Part shown: piece after piece, positions 44,071-56,664 of the stretch
Layout: every line of letters starts with the position of its first letter
Position numbering within the stretch: position 1 is the stretch's first letter
DNA from: Lepraria neglecta
Lineage: Eukaryota > Ascomycota > Lecanoromycetes > Lecanorales > Stereocaulaceae
Reading direction: 5' to 3'
Assembly (NCBI GenBank): GCA_033220425.1
Contig: CM065652.1
Coordinates: 496,001-560,000 of the forward strand
DNA: 64,000 nt
Made by a program: the position numbers and the translations under genes
The notes under the pieces: model-generated
The model's database searches: none
What the model was told of the DNA's origin: nothing
What the model saw: only the letters and a program-made list of their open reading frames with translations

Positions 44071-45543
44071 ATGGCAACAGCTGTGCTGAACCCCGAGCCT
44101 TCGTTGCCAGCAGAACGTCAGCAGAAGCACCTGCCACCCAAATCCTACGTCGATGCAGCGGCAGAGAACTTAGATACTTTTTCCAAGCAAGACCAACACT
44201 CCCAAGAGCTATATGCTGGCCAAGGCGAAGATGAGGCTCCTCGAACTCCACGGCGGAACATGCACAAGAAATCCGGGTCGTTGCGGGTCAATGGCCACAC
44301 CAAGGAATCGAAAGACCCCCATGTGGTGATAGAGAGATTCGAAGCAAAGGATGGAGAACATCTTGTCAGCATACCGCCGGGATGGGATAGAAAGAGAGGC
44401 AAGCCACTGGTAGCAAGACGTAACAGTGAGCTTGTCAGCGGACGGAAAGCTGGAGCACGCTGGGAACAAAGCCGGTACGGCGACTATTGGGAAATGTTCA
44501 CTTCCGAACAGGCTAACAATGCGATTAGTATCCACTTCGCTCCTCTATCCGTGCCCCTGAAACGACGCCTCCAAACCCTCGTGGTCCTCGCCCATACTCT
44601 CAGCGTCGCCGCCCTCCTGAGCGCCTTCTTCCTGACCTGCGCCATTCCCCTCTTCTGGCCTTTACTGATCCCTTATCTCATCTACGTCCTCTTCTCCAAT
44701 GCTGGGTACTCCGGCACCCTATCTCACCGTTCGGACTTCATTCGCTCTCTTCCTATGTGGTCCCTTTTCGCCTCCTACTTCCCAGCCCGCCTCCACCGCT
44801 CCGCAGTCCTCCCTCCAACTCGCAAATACGTCTTGGGTTATCATCCACACGGCATTATTTCACATGGCGCTTTTGCAGCCTTTGCTACGGAAGCCCTCGG
44901 CTTTTCCCAGCTCTTTCCAGGCATCAAAAACACGCTTCTTACCTTGGATACTAATTTCCGTGTTCCCTTCTACCGCGAATATGCGCTTATAATGGGTCTT
45001 CAGTCGGTTTCTCGCGAGTCGTGTGAGAACATCCTTTCTAAAGGCGGTGCCAATGGGGAAGGAATGGGCCGTGCTATTACAATAGTAGTAGGCGGAGCTC
45101 GCGAATCGCTAGACGCACAACCACACTCGCTACGTTTAGTCCTGAAAAGGCGCAAAGGCTTCGTCAAGCTCGCTATCCGTACTGGAGCCGATCTAGTGCC
45201 CATCCTTGCCTTTGGCGAAAATGAGCTTTACGACCAAGTACAGCCCGAGCAGCATCCTCTGATCCACAAAATGCAACTCGTCGTCAAAAAGGTCCTGGGA
45301 TTCACTGTACCGCTATTCCATGCGAGAGGAGTCTTCAACTATGATGTGGGTATGATGCCTTACCGACGGCCATTGAACGTAGTTGTTGGAAGACCCATCA
45401 AGGTGGAGCAGGCGAGTAAACCTGCCGATGGTTACGTGGACGAACTGCATGGTATGTATGTTCAAGAATTGGAGCGGATATGGGAGGAGTGGAAAGACGA
45501 GTTTGCCATGGAGAGGACGGAGGAATTGGTGACAGTGGAGTAA
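44071..45543 (+). CDS. DGA1: Diacylglycerol O-acyltransferase, DGAT2 family
   Basis: Makes triacylglycerol from diacylglycerol and acyl-CoA at the ER and lipid droplets. Single exon, 490 residues. The first 150 residues are polar and probably cytosolic. A hydrophobic hairpin follows at about residues 170-215 (VVLAHTLSVAALLSAFFLTC, then FWPLLIPYLIYVLF), the usual membrane anchor. The catalytic block has the DGAT2 signature YHPHGIISHGAF, then the long conserved motif KRRKGFVKLAIRTGADLVPI followed by LAFGENELYDQ, and the C-terminal VVGRPIKVEQ. All key family motifs are intact. The N-terminal extension is longer than in yeast Dga1, as is common in filamentous fungi. Confidence 0.95.
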   Translation: MATAVLNPEPSLPAERQQKHLPPKSYVDAAAENLDTFSKQDQHSQELYAGQGEDEAPRTPRRNMHKKSGSLRVNGHTKESKDPHVVIERFEAKDGEHLVSIPPGWDRKRGKPLVARRNSELVSGRKAGARWEQSRYGDYWEMFTSEQANNAISIHFAPLSVPLKRRLQTLVVLAHTLSVAALLSAFFLTCAIPLFWPLLIPYLIYVLFSNAGYSGTLSHRSDFIRSLPMWSLFASYFPARLHRSAVLPPTRKYVLGYHPHGIISHGAFAAFATEALGFSQLFPGIKNTLLTLDTNFRVPFYREYALIMGLQSVSRESCENILSKGGANGEGMGRAITIVVGGARESLDAQPHSLRLVLKRRKGFVKLAIRTGADLVPILAFGENELYDQVQPEQHPLIHKMQLVVKKVLGFTVPLFHARGVFNYDVGMMPYRRPLNVVVGRPIKVEQASKPADGYVDELHGMYVQELERIWEEWKDEFAMERTEELVTVE

Positions 45544-45983
45544 TTGGCCGGTAAGTTCACACATAGCTTATGTAGATAGCTTCCTGGAATACCAAAAGTT
45601 TTGGCTAGTTGCCCTTGTAAGTTGTGATAGATATTTGCTGCGAGCGCAAGAACCCTGCTCCAGAAAATCGATACGTAGTCAGACAGGGAGTGGTAGGGGT
45701 CCATGGGGTCAAGCTTTTTGCAACTAGCCGAACCGCAGCTTCCTCGGGAGCCAAAAAAAAGATCGAATCCGTCATCGTTGTTGACATTTCCTCACTTCCT
45801 TTCCTGTCTGCATCATCATCACACTCGCTCCAGCTCAATTATCTTACTGTTATTTATTGCGAACCAGTATCTCTTTTCGCTTGCTTCTCTTGCTCTCAAG
45901 CCGTTCTAATTACCTGTTTTTAAGCTCCAAATCTTCTAACCAATCAGCATCAGCGTTCAAGACATTGGGCAACCAACCCCAAC
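45544..45983. other. Intergenic / promoter of the DUF3074 gene
   Basis: 440 bp with pyrimidine-rich tracts (CT- and CATCAT-rich around 45785-45900) just upstream of ATG 45984, a common fungal core-promoter look. No gene is seen. Confidence 0.4.
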
Positions 45984-47212
45984 ATGGCGCCACTGGGCAA
46001 CCTCGTACGACTGTTACCACTACACATCAACGAACTTCCTGCCCATCCAGCTCTCGATTCGTTACTTCACAACGCTACCTCCAACGGCGACTCCAACGGA
46101 AGCAGTCCCTCACAAGCTGGCAAAATCGATTCGAGTGAACGTCCCAACCTCATCTCTTTCATGGAAGAAGTCCTCGATCAAGCTACAATCTTTGTGGATG
46201 ACACCCTACCCGCTACGTTCAAAGAGGCGGGACTCAAGACATCCAAGCCTTCTGTAGGCAAAGTCCAATTGCTGAAGAGGATGGTTTCCCCTGCCGAAGT
46301 CAAAGCAGTCCCTTGGATCAACTCGAGCATCCCACGCAATTGGTCTGAAAATCGGAATAAGAAACCAGGCGAAGCATGGTTTGCGAGGAGGAGTCGCCAC
46401 ACAAATCATAGTAGAGAAGGGACTGTGGATCTCGACGAGTTCGATTACGGCTTACGTCAGAACCACTCAAAACACGAACAAGACTATACGCCAGATGTTT
46501 TTGACTCATACAAAGTACTCGATTGGTCCGAGCAGATCGAGACTGCCATTGGTAAAGGGCCAGGCATTGACAATTACAAAGAGCTCGAGATGAGCAGTAA
46601 GTGCCCTCAAGCCTTCCCCATTCCCTTCTCGACACAAACGAGTTGCATTCAGTCCTTGCCCACTCTTTCATCGGATTCTGTCTAACAGTCTTCTTACAGT
46701 ATACGAAATGTGCCATCAGCTCCCAGCCATGCTGTCAAATCGTGTCTTCCCAGTGCTTGTCCTCACCGCGAAAAGAGGAAAACATTCATTCCTCGTCGTA
46801 CAGATCCCAATCGATATCCGAGACTTGGCAGCGGCATTCTACTCCAATGCAAGGAATTTGAAGGAGGGCACCAACGCCATAAAACGGCAAAAATCCGTTC
46901 TTGGGTATGTTTTCTTCCGTGATCTACCCAATACATGCATTCCTAGATTGACTGTCTCCTAGCGTCTACACGAGTATTGAGAGCTGTCGAATGCTACCAG
47001 ACCAAAACATCGAGTGGGTCATGGCTACGGCTAGTGATGCAAAGGGCTGGTTACCTATGTGGATGCAGAAGATGGGAGTCCCTTCTGCTGTTGTCAAAGA
47101 TGTTGGTCTGTTCATTCAGTACGTCCAGAAGAGGAGACCATTTCTTCGCAAAACCCCTCTGGGCACTGGCTCAGAGGCGGACGATGGTGCTAAAGTGGCT
47201 TCACGAGGTTGA
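45984..47212 (+). CDS. DUF3074 (START-like) domain protein
   Basis: Exons 45984-46596, 46700-46904 and 46963-47212 give 355 residues. The pattern is that of fungal DUF3074 proteins, a START-like fold thought to bind lipids; function unknown. Landmarks are LVRLLPLHINELPAHP at the start, ATIFVDDTLPATF, AEVKAVPWINSSIPRNW, GEAWFARRSRH, YEMCHQLPAMLSNRVFPVLV (the core of the fold), FLVVQIPIDI and the last exon with WVMATASDAKGWLPMWMQ. The first intron (103 nt) is longer than usual. The last frame ends at TGA 47212. A second open frame in the last exon (to 47276) is out of phase and not used. Confidence 0.85.
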
Positions 47213-47867
47213 CGAGGATGGAAAAGTTGTGGACAGTATTGCACATCTTTTCATGTACCTTTCCGGAGGCGTTTAGGCTGTGGAAAGGAGCCACATTGAT
47301 CTGTACAATTCGCAGACGGCGTTATGAAGTAGGCATTGTTTGGCATGGGCTTCGATGATTTGTAACATCGCTTGTATTGATATCCAGGCTAGGAATGCTA
47401 GCTCGTCATTGGGAGAAATTCCCCATTTCCCCAATATTTGACCTCCTTCTAACTTCAAAGGCTATTGAAAACGCTTGCAAACATACCGGATTCCATTCGC
47501 ATTCATCATGTGAGCGTCAGTGGCAAGGCGATGTTTCGAGACAAACCATTGGCCGAAGATGCTCGGCGCTTACAGCGTCGAAGTGACGGCTTGGATAACC
47601 CTGCAGGCCGACCGCACGATAGTGGGCGGCTACAGGTACAGATGCGACCTGCTTCCCCATTTCTTGACCAGATGCATATTATTAATGTGACGATCTTGAC
47701 GAATGAATAAACGAGTTCCCTGACTCTGGCGCTCTTGTTATCACCACCTTTGCGCTGAGAAACCTCACCACTCACCACTCCAATCCCAACTGGGACTGTT
47801 TGTTCGAGAAAGCTATTAATACCTTCACTGACTAGTCTGGCCGTTTCTGCAGCCTTGATACTTAAAC
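47213..47867. other. Intergenic region
   Basis: Nothing beyond 3' and 5' flanks of the neighbouring genes. Short frames on the minus strand have no support. Confidence 0.45.
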
Positions 47868-50800
47868 ATGAGCTCCGGCAACGTGCGTCATGGCAAGGAC
47901 GAAATGTTTCTCGACCGGCCGTCCAACGGCGACTCGCCAACTATCGAACCACTGAGAATCTACAAACGTGACTCGCACTCTCCGGAACATAGTAAGCAGC
48001 GAACTGGGCTTCCACAATCGACCGCTTTCCCTCTTCCTCCTGGCGCATCGAGCTCTCCGGCTCCATTGCCCTATCCAGACGACCGTCAGCGCACCCAAAC
48101 ACGTCCCACGAACGCCCGGAAGACTACAGACGAACGTGGTAGAGCTTCGCCAGCCTACCCTTCTACTTCGCCTCCACCCGCTGGCTCGACAGAACCACCA
48201 AGGGCCGGAATACCTGAATACCCGTCTGCACTGCGACCTCGAGATGGACGGGGTACTCCCTCAGACCAACCGAGCTCGAAGCTGGCGGAGAGGCGGGGCA
48301 ATATGCCAAAGCCTTTGCCGGAATCACCAGGACCAGATGCCCTTGACAAAGATGGCTTATTTCAGCGAGCGCCACAAAGAGCCGGTGCATCATCTTCTGG
48401 CGACAACCGAGCCCTTTCTCGAACAGAGGCCAGCCCATACCCAGAATACTACCAGCAGTACTGGCCACCACCAGGAGAGTCTGAACCCCGAGCGGAATTA
48501 GAAGTTCCACATCCTGGGGGCGTGAACAGACTGAGTTCCACCGCTTCTACATCAACTACAAAGGCACAGCGTGGCTCGCCTCCACCTCCAGAGACTCCTA
48601 TCGTGGCACCTGGAGAACAACCTGGAGGGGGGATAGAAGCACGATATGCAGCAGCGGGTATAGCTGGCACCTCAACTTTGACAAGCTTACAAGCCCAAAA
48701 TGCAGCAGCAGCGCAAAGAGCGGCTCATTATCCTCAGCCCGTCAGACCGCAGCAATCGACAACTCCACAGCAACCAGATCCAACACGGAGACCATGGACG
48801 CCAACAGAACAGCCAGGTACGCAGCCACATGGGCCTCCCACAGTCTATCAAGGCCCTACCCAAGCATCTGGCTCTCCTCCTATTCAGTCACCGACACCTC
48901 AAGCACAAGTCACCTCCCCTTCAGGACGGACACACCCGACAGCCCTAGAACAAGATTTTCAAAGGATGCACGTCACATCATCTCCTCCGCCTGCGTATTC
49001 GCCAGCCAGCTCTTCAGCTACTGCAACACAAGGTTATCCAGCCGAGAAACACAGTCAAGCTGCAGGAGCAGCTGTTGGTGCAGCGGCTGGTGCAGCAGCT
49101 GCGATGTCATCCCCGGCAGAGTCAGCAAATTCAGGTCACCCAGCGTTTGCAAATGATCCAAGAAATCAGGCATCATCATTGCAGCATCCGGCTCAAGCTA
49201 CTGCCCAACTATTTTCACAGCAACCTGCGAAAACGTCTCCGGCGCCAGCTGGTCCGGGACCTTCCTCACCTCCCCCCTTCCAGAGGGCTGGATTGCCCAT
49301 CTCGATCCCAGTTCTGGCCAGTACTATTACATCCATCTGCCAACTCAGTCTACTCAATGGGAGTTCCCCAAAGGCCCGACGCCGCTAAATCTCAACGAAC
49401 CTTTGTCTCCCACTGGCAGTGTGAACTTCGGAAATCCTTTGGCATCTCCTGGGCTCAGTGCATTTGGTAAACAACCCTTGGCATCTCCGGGCTTCCAGCC
49501 ATCCACACCTGGCTTTCAGGATAGCATGATGAGCATGATGCCATCTACTCCTACTGTGGCAGGGTTCTCGGGCCCACCGCCAAGTGCTGGCGTGGACATG
49601 TACAAGATAGCTCCAACGAATGGCGTTTACTTCGGACCTTATTTAAGATATACTAATATGGACCTAGGAAGAGGAATATGGCTAGGCTCGATATTACTTG
49701 TCACCGACGCTCCCCAACCTCCAACCATACACATCCATCAAAGTGTAGACCTCTCACCCAATCCACGGCAATTGAAGGCCAGTCCGATCTCTGTCCATCA
49801 GCGTTGGAGATTTTACCGGTACGATGTTGATCTACAAATGGAAGAACACACTGGCGCCAAATGGACATACGCCATCACCTCTCACCTTGGCTGCACGCGA
49901 TATGAGTTCTTGGTTGCTGGCAAGACTGAAACCAGTTGGCGTTTCATTGCTACTTCTGGCAACGACTTTTCTCTCAGTGTCAATGCCAATGAACGGGCCC
50001 GTGTGGGTGGAATTGGCTACATGTGGAAGGACATAATGCAGAAGCACGTCGAATGTGGTGGCTTCCACACGCAGCTTGGCCTTGGTGATCAAATATATGC
50101 TGATAGGATATGGAAGGAGATTCCTCTGTTGAAGCAATGGCTTGCAATGAGTGGTAAGGAGAACAGGAAGAACGCCCCGTGGACAGCCCAGCATGAGGAA
50201 GACGTCTCGCATGCATACTTCCACTACTACACCAGTCACTTTGACCAGCCATACTTGCGAGAAGCATTTGCACAGATACCACACATTTTGCAGATCGACG
50301 ACCACGACATGTAAGTGCTTGACACTCTCATGCGGACGGATAATTTGGGCTAACAGCGCCCTTCTCTAGATTCGACGGCTTTGGGTCATACCCCGAGTAC
50401 ATGCAGTTTTCCAACATGTTCAAGAACATTGGCCGAGTGGGCATTGAAATGTATCTGCTCTTCCAACACCACACCACGCTCGAGCTTCTCCGCAATGTTA
50501 GCACAGACACCGACATTTTCACCATTACCGGCACCGGCTGGCAATTCGTCAAATACCTTGGTCCAGCGGTTGTAGTCGTTGGTCCCGACTGCCGCTCCGA
50601 AAGAAACCCTCACCAAGTGATGGCGGGCCCGACATACCAAGGTCTTTTTCCGAAAGTCGCCCTGCTACCATCGAGTGTTCAGCATTGTATCTGGATGATT
50701 GCAGTACCACTGATCTACCCACGGCTGGAAGCTGCAGAGTCGATTGCCCACACAGTCGCTACAGGCAAAAAGGCAGTGACGGGGGCATACAATGTTCTTG

Positions 50801-51587
50801 GCAAGGTGACAAGCTCAGTGGCCGGTGTGGTGGGCGCCAAAGGGGTGGTAGGCTCTGGCTTCGACTCTGTCAAGAAGGCGGTCGGCAAGTCTGGTCTGAT
50901 GGGTGGTATCTTGAGTCCCTTTGGCGACATCGACATGCTGGATGAGCTCCGTGATCAATGGACCCACGAGTCGAAGGTACGCTCTAATTCCTCTGCTCTC
51001 CTCTCCTCTTCAACATGCTAACTCTCCTTCAGGATCTCGAGCGCACCTACCTGATCCGCACCCTCCAAGGCATAGCCAAGCAAAAAGCCATCCGCATGAC
51101 CTTTCTCAGCGGAGCGGTCGACTGCTGCGGTGCAGGCCTCGTTCATGACCCTTCCAAACCCTCCGACCACAAAACAATGTACCAACTCATCTCCGCCTCC
51201 GTCGTCAACACCCCGCCTCCCTCCTACGTCCTCAAGCTTCTACATTCCTCCCAGAAACCGCTCTATATCCCACAAAACGGCCACCGCTCAAACAATGCTC
51301 CTAGTGATACCAAAGAAGATATGATGGAAATCTTCACAGCGGAGCCGGATGGTAGACAAAGGGATATGAGGAAGTTGATGGGTAGGCGGAATTATGTGGC
51401 TATTGTGGCGTATGATCCGGAGGTCGTGACTGGAAGCTACGGTCAAACGGACATGCATGGGACGAGTAAGGGAAAGCTGAGTTTGGCTATTGATTTCATG
51501 GTGCAGACGGATGGCGCTGGGGTGGGAGCAGTTGGGGTGACCAAGTATGGACCTGTTATTGTGCCGAGTTTGGAATATGGCAGGTGA
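47868..51587 (+). CDS. PhoD-like phosphatase with WW domain and disordered head, one frame break at a C-run
   Basis: A fungal protein with a PhoD-type metallophosphatase domain. Exons are 47868-50310, 50370-50976 and 51033-51587. The first 465 residues are Pro/Ser/Gln-rich and disordered with an alanine run. A WW domain follows (EGWIAHLDPSSGQYYYIH, then STQWEFPKGPTPL), then a beta-rich N-domain and the metallophosphatase core: LGLGDQIYADRIW, LQIDDHD at the exon 1/2 border, DGFGSYPEY, and FLSGAVDCCGAG. A hydrophobic/Gly-rich segment (VTSSVAGVVGAKGVVGSG) interrupts the domain. The frame from the start and the frame of the WW domain differ by one base; the switch lies at C6 49272-49277, where one more C would give SSPPPLPEGW. 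With that base the protein is 1201 residues and every exon phase fits. A 32-nt intron could also bridge it but is too short. Confidence 0.85.
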
Positions 51588-52015
51588 GCGTCATATTTTG
51601 GGTTCCATGCTTTTATCCATTCTCTGTCTATTTGTTTGAATCTAAGCAATAAATTCTGGATATAGCGTAGCGTGCATGTCCATAGAGTCAACTACCTTAA
51701 GACATCCATAACCTGGACAAAGCCCATGGGCGTCTGATTTGAACTAGACAATCGCGCTATGCTATCTTACATTCCAACATCCACCACTTCACTTCATTTC
51801 ATCATACTATTGTACATGATAAAAATAGAACAGCGACGCTGAATCGCACGACCAATTCGACAGGAAGCTCGAAGACCGGTATCATTGCTGATGGATGGGT
51901 ATCTAGAAGCGAAGAATATCGGAGGAAAAAGAAAGGAATCGAACATCAAAACACCAAGACACGATCATCATTCTAACTCCTCCTCTCCAGAATCATTGCA
52001 TGACAAGACCAGCTT
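51588..52015. other. Convergent intergenic region
   Basis: The 3' ends of the PhoD gene (plus) and kinesin gene (minus) face each other across 428 bp. No gene seen; it should contain both polyadenylation regions. Confidence 0.45.
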
Positions 52016-55000
52016 TTAGATCCCACCTTCCGAAATCGTGGACGTAGGTCTCAATTGCGCTGCCAAAGCACCAACACTGGGCACGCCGCCTAGACTCTCC
52101 TTCCTTCGCTCATGCACTGGTCTCACGACTCCGTTGGGACCTATGACTAGTCCGCCGGTCTGGACACGGTCTTGGATCATGCCATCGAGGATTTTCGTCA
52201 TTTCATCTATACTCTTCCGCTTCATCGCTTTCTCCTTTTCTTTCTCCTTGTGAGGAGAGAGCAGTTGGACTGGGCTGACGGGCGATGAGAATGCGTGTCC
52301 GCTGTTACCGCTGCCAGCACTGTCCTTGCTGGCTTTGCTATCTTTGCTATCCTTGCTCTGGTGAAGGCTTCCTCTGCGATTCTTCGGCGGCCACATGGGC
52401 TCAGGCTCTGACGCAAGGTCTGCGATGTCACGGTGTCGTGCTGCGGCTTGTAACGCGCCGACCATGCGGTCCTTGTCGTCCAGTCGAGCACGCAGGTCGG
52501 CGATCTCGGCATCTTTCTCCTTGAGAAGGTTCATAGCGCTTGGCTGATCTTCGAGCGAGCTGCGATGCCTTGGCGAATTTGGTGAACCAAGCAGAGAGGC
52601 TCTTGATTGACTTGATCGTCGGGCTTGCAGAAGTCGTTGTTCCAAGGTTGATATGTATCTGTTCTTGTCGGCCAGATCTGCCTGGAGGGCACGTATGTGT
52701 GCTTTCGACGATGCAGTACCGTCCCCAAACTCGCCTCCTGACTCTTCGTCATGATCCTGTGGAGATATTGGCGATTGCTGTATATTGTCTGCTTCAGCAG
52801 GTGCCGTAACAGTAGACCCGACAGACACCGTTCGCTGCAGTGACGTTGGACGCGCCCCAAGCGTGGAGTGACTTGCCGAAGAACACAAAGAACGCAAAGT
52901 CCTAGCAGAAGACTCACTCTTGTGGGACATTGACGACGTTGGGTGCATGCTCAAGGATGACATTTTTCCACTCGTATTGACTCCCGAGGATTTGGAGGAT
53001 AAGATTAGGCGGTTTAGATACTCGATGCGGTCGTTCAAAGCTGTCCTGGCGAGTTGCATCTCCAGCATTTGCTCTTCACGGCGTTGCTCAGCTTCCATTT
53101 CAAATTTTCTCTCCTCCGCGTCGAGCGGCATTTCGTCACCCTTCCCAGAGCCCTTTTCTTCCTGGCCCTTCTTCTGGTTGTCGAGCTCACTCCGCAAGCT
53201 TTGAATCTCCATACGATATCGCTCGAGAAGCACCCTGCTGCCCGCATCGGTCCCACTACCAAGAGCTTCCTCGGCTTTCTTTGCGTGGCTGACAATGTTG
53301 TTTTTCGCCCTGGCCGCAAATTTGAGAGTGTTCAGTGTCTCGCCAGTGTGACCATTGGCTGTAGCCACGCTCCCCTGCGATCCTAGTTGAATGGTACAAA
53401 GAATGCTGACCAATGAATTGCCAGACAAGGCTGGCTGCAGAAGCCGAGTAAGTTTGCTGTCTCGATATGGCAAATGCTTTCCATCCTTATCCGTTGGGTT
53501 GCCGGCGCTGTCCTTGTCACCAGAAAGTCGCGCAATAACGGTACCAAGGGTGAGGAGACTCTTGTTGATGTGGGCACCCTCTGTCCGTCTTTCCTTGTTC
53601 TCTGCCGCTCTTTCTGAGCCGGCCAAATCAATCATGCTCAGGGTGGAGACCCGGACACCTCCTGGTACAAGAGGGGCTCGTTTGTCACTGGGTCCCTTTC
53701 CTCTAAAGGGCCTCTCCCGGCTCTCGACAACGATTTGCACTACTGCATGACTTCGAGAGCTCTGAGCATTGTACTTTGTACTATTGGTCCGTCTAGATTG
53801 GTCCCCTCGTGCAATGACTCGAAGCAATTGAGTTGGGCTCTGTACAATCTCCTCTTTCAGAGGGCTTGCAAAAACGCCTCGTTTGGGATCCTCCCGAAGT
53901 TTGATCTCCTCTTGCGGAGCCCCAGGGCCAATTCCGGCTTCCGCTGCCGGTTTCAACAGATCATGGATCTTCTCATTGTAGATCTCTAAATAGCTGACTC
54001 GTAATAAAAATTCTCGGTGGGGCGTTTCTCGAATAAACGAAAAGATATCCGTTATAGCCAGTGGTATCACACCAGGTGATGTTGCGGTTCCTTGCATGGA
54101 GAAGGTTTTGCCAGTACCCGTCATACCATAAGCAAACACTGTCCCATGGTAGCCTTCCATCACGCGACGTACAAGCCGTTTCGCACATGAATCGTAGACT
54201 TTATGATTTTGATCATGAGGCGCAAAAACGTTGTCTGTATCGACTCATCATTAGCGGTCCGAAATATTAAAACAAGGTCTGGTTATGGTAGACTCTGTGG
54301 AAGCCTCCGGTAACGACCCGTGAAGAAGGCATAGCGTACCATAATAGTAGTCGCCACCTTCTCTCCCTCTGTAGGCTACGAGTGATTGCCTGCCGTCCAC
54401 CAACCAATCCTTGCCAGACGTCTTATCCCCACCTGCATCAGGCCGTACACGCACGCTCACGAGCACGTTGCCCTTTCCCTCCTTTTCTTTCCTTCCAGAG
54501 TCCCTTCTCTTGCTCCCATCTTCAACGCCCCCTTCTTCTCTGCCTCTTTTTTCTTCATTGTCCTCGAATGTGGTTGCTGAAGTAGAATACGAGTCCTGAG
54601 CGGAAGAACTGCGGCTATGAGCCCCTGATCGAAGGCTGGCGAGGTCATTCGACGCCCTTGTACCTGGTACGCTGGACACCGCTTTGCCATCTCCACTCCC
54701 GTTCAATAAGCTCGGTGTTGAGGCTGAGCTGTATGTTCGACCAAGCATGTCCGTTGATCCGTTTGATTTCAGTCTCTTGACCCCCAAGCTGCCTCTTCGT
54801 CCTTCCCCACTATCAGTGCCTCGTGATGGAGAAGATGCTGCTGTAGAGTATTTGCTCTCAATGCCTGTTCTTCGGACCTTTGGTGGCTGAGGAAAATTCG
54901 CTATGCTGACAGACCGTCGAACTTCCTTCTCCTCGGGAGGACCATCACCTTGACCGGCGTTCAGCGTAGTCGATGTGGAGCGAAGTGTAGGTATGCTTGG

Positions 55001-55180
55001 ACTAGAGGCCGTTTGACTGGCAGACAGAGAAACCGGTTTGGTAATTTTTGAAGGTGTTCTGAGACCAAGCTTCGAGAGCGCTGGAGATGCGGTTGATGGT
55101 GTGCGTAACTTTGAGACCGGTAATTGAGGTAGGGCGGAGGTTGGTGGAGGAAGAGTAGGTTGGGCGATATTGCTAGCCAT
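52016..55180 (-). CDS. KIP2: Kinesin motor protein, Kip2 family
   Basis: Plus-end-directed microtubule motor that promotes cytoplasmic microtubule growth. Exons 55180-54340 and 54234-52016 give 1019 residues. A Ser/Thr/Pro-rich basic head (about 235 residues) precedes the motor: NVLVSVRVRPD, NVFAPHDQNHKVYD, P-loop GMTGTGKTFSM, switch I NAQSSRSHAVVQI, switch II DLAGSERAAENKERR and INKSLLTLGTVIARL. Then come a neck and coiled coil (RYRMEIQSLRSEL, LNDRIEYLNRLI), a Ser-rich spacer and further coiled coil (RALQADLADKNRYISTLEQ). The start at 55180 (MASNIAQP) is preferred over ATG 55219, which would add 13 residues unlike the family. The only intron (54339-54235, 105 nt) is about twice the local norm. 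Confidence 0.93.
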
Positions 55181-56664
55181 TTTAAAGTGGAGTTGGTATG
55201 GTGTGTAGGCGATTCGCAAGCTGGAGAGAAGTCCGCGAACAGGATGAGCACTTCGAATGCGATCAGGTCATTGGTGGTCGCACTTTCCCTTTGGAATGGA
55301 ACGGGAGAAACAACGCGAGAGCTGCTGGTAGATTGCGATGTCCAATTGCGATAATGCTGGGAAGCAAATGTAGCCCTCCGGTGCTCCGACAATCCAGAAG
55401 ATGTCAACACCTGAGACTCAATCCAAATTCACTATTCGAAGCTCTCACTTTCGACCGGCTAAATCCTTCGGCTTGGACCCCGTGTTTTGTATAGAAACGA
55501 CAGTGCCAGAGCTCAATATTCCTACTCTTTCCGGCAATTGCTCCTCTCGTGTGCCCATTCGGCTCTACCTTCCTTAGGAACCGATTTGTATCGTAGTAGT
55601 GCGCGCGTCTCCGACGGATATGCGCACGATATGTAGGACGTTGAGGCAGGAGAGCCTTAGCAGTTAATGGACAAGCCCTTCTATTCACTTCTCGTGTTCG
55701 GGCCCCGCAATGTTTCAGATTTCTCGTGCGTAGGAAAGATGTGGAGTTGAGAAGTTCCGCATCATTTTACTCCGCTGCTTGTTCCGAACAAAGGTATTAC
55801 TACTCGTGAATGGGGGGGCGACAAGTCCCTCGTAAGCATATCATAACTACAACCTTTGATCCCCCGGCCTCTAACTTGCTAGGGTGACCAGAATCTGGGA
55901 CAAGGGTTCGACTGGATGGTCCGAGGGGTTCTCTAGCGAACTAAGCTAACTTACCGGGCACGCTATCTACGCCAGGCCCTCTTCAATCTCTATCACAAGG
56001 AAAAGGGGCATCATTATTCGCTCTTGGCCTCCACAAAGCCTCATGCACCAACACATGTCATCGATTTTGCAATATGCTCCGGAAATGAGGGTGAGCCTCA
56101 GCAAATAATGATGATCATGAGTTTCTTCACAGGGACCCACCCATTCACAGTGAAAAGCACACTATCCTCGCGCACATTGCATGAATAAGTGTTGTGATAA
56201 ATTAGCGGCGACAATATCCCACTTCTGAGTTTGAGGTCAAAGCCGATTGGAGACGTCAGAACGGATACGTGGTTGTGCCTGCAGCAGTGCAGTGGTTTCG
56301 AAGATCTCTTCCCGTTCCATCCTCCCACCAGCGCAGCCTAAGGAAGCTTCCGCCTCTCTTGATCTTAGCTCCAATTAGAAGACCACCTCGGTTGGAAGCC
56401 TTGTTGGATGAGAAGAAGTCAATTGGTGCTGTGCCTCTCGAATATCAACACAATTTCTTCCAGAACGGAACATTAAAAGTGTGTTGTACGGTACGGCGAG
56501 CGCTCCTCGAAGGATCAAGCCAAGGAGCAATTTCCGATGAGGGCATGGGAGTATTTGAACTTGTGGTCCCCAATCGAGTGACATGCAGCTCAAAGCCACA
56601 AGACGATCACCCCACAAGCTGATCACCACGCGAGCATCCATGGGTAAGCGAGCTGTGGGCAGCT
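55181..56664. other. Intergenic region
   Basis: About 1.5 kb without supported features. Minus- and plus-strand frames under 120 codons show no family signal. The left part should be the kinesin promoter and the right edge the 3' UTR of KIN28. Confidence 0.45.

Noticed and set aside
49241-49281. 32-nt intron as an explanation of the PhoD frame change
   Set aside because: Shorter than any other intron here (46 nt and up, one weak 41-nt case); a one-base shortfall in C6 at 49272-49277 explains it better.
55860-55960. tRNA-like stretch containing GGTTCGACTGG
   Set aside because: No D-arm, anticodon stem or acceptor pairing could be drawn; no tRNA gene was found anywhere in the window.
56269-56622. 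117-codon plus-strand frame upstream of the KIN28 3' end
   Set aside because: No recognisable domain; biased composition; no promoter-like or splice evidence.
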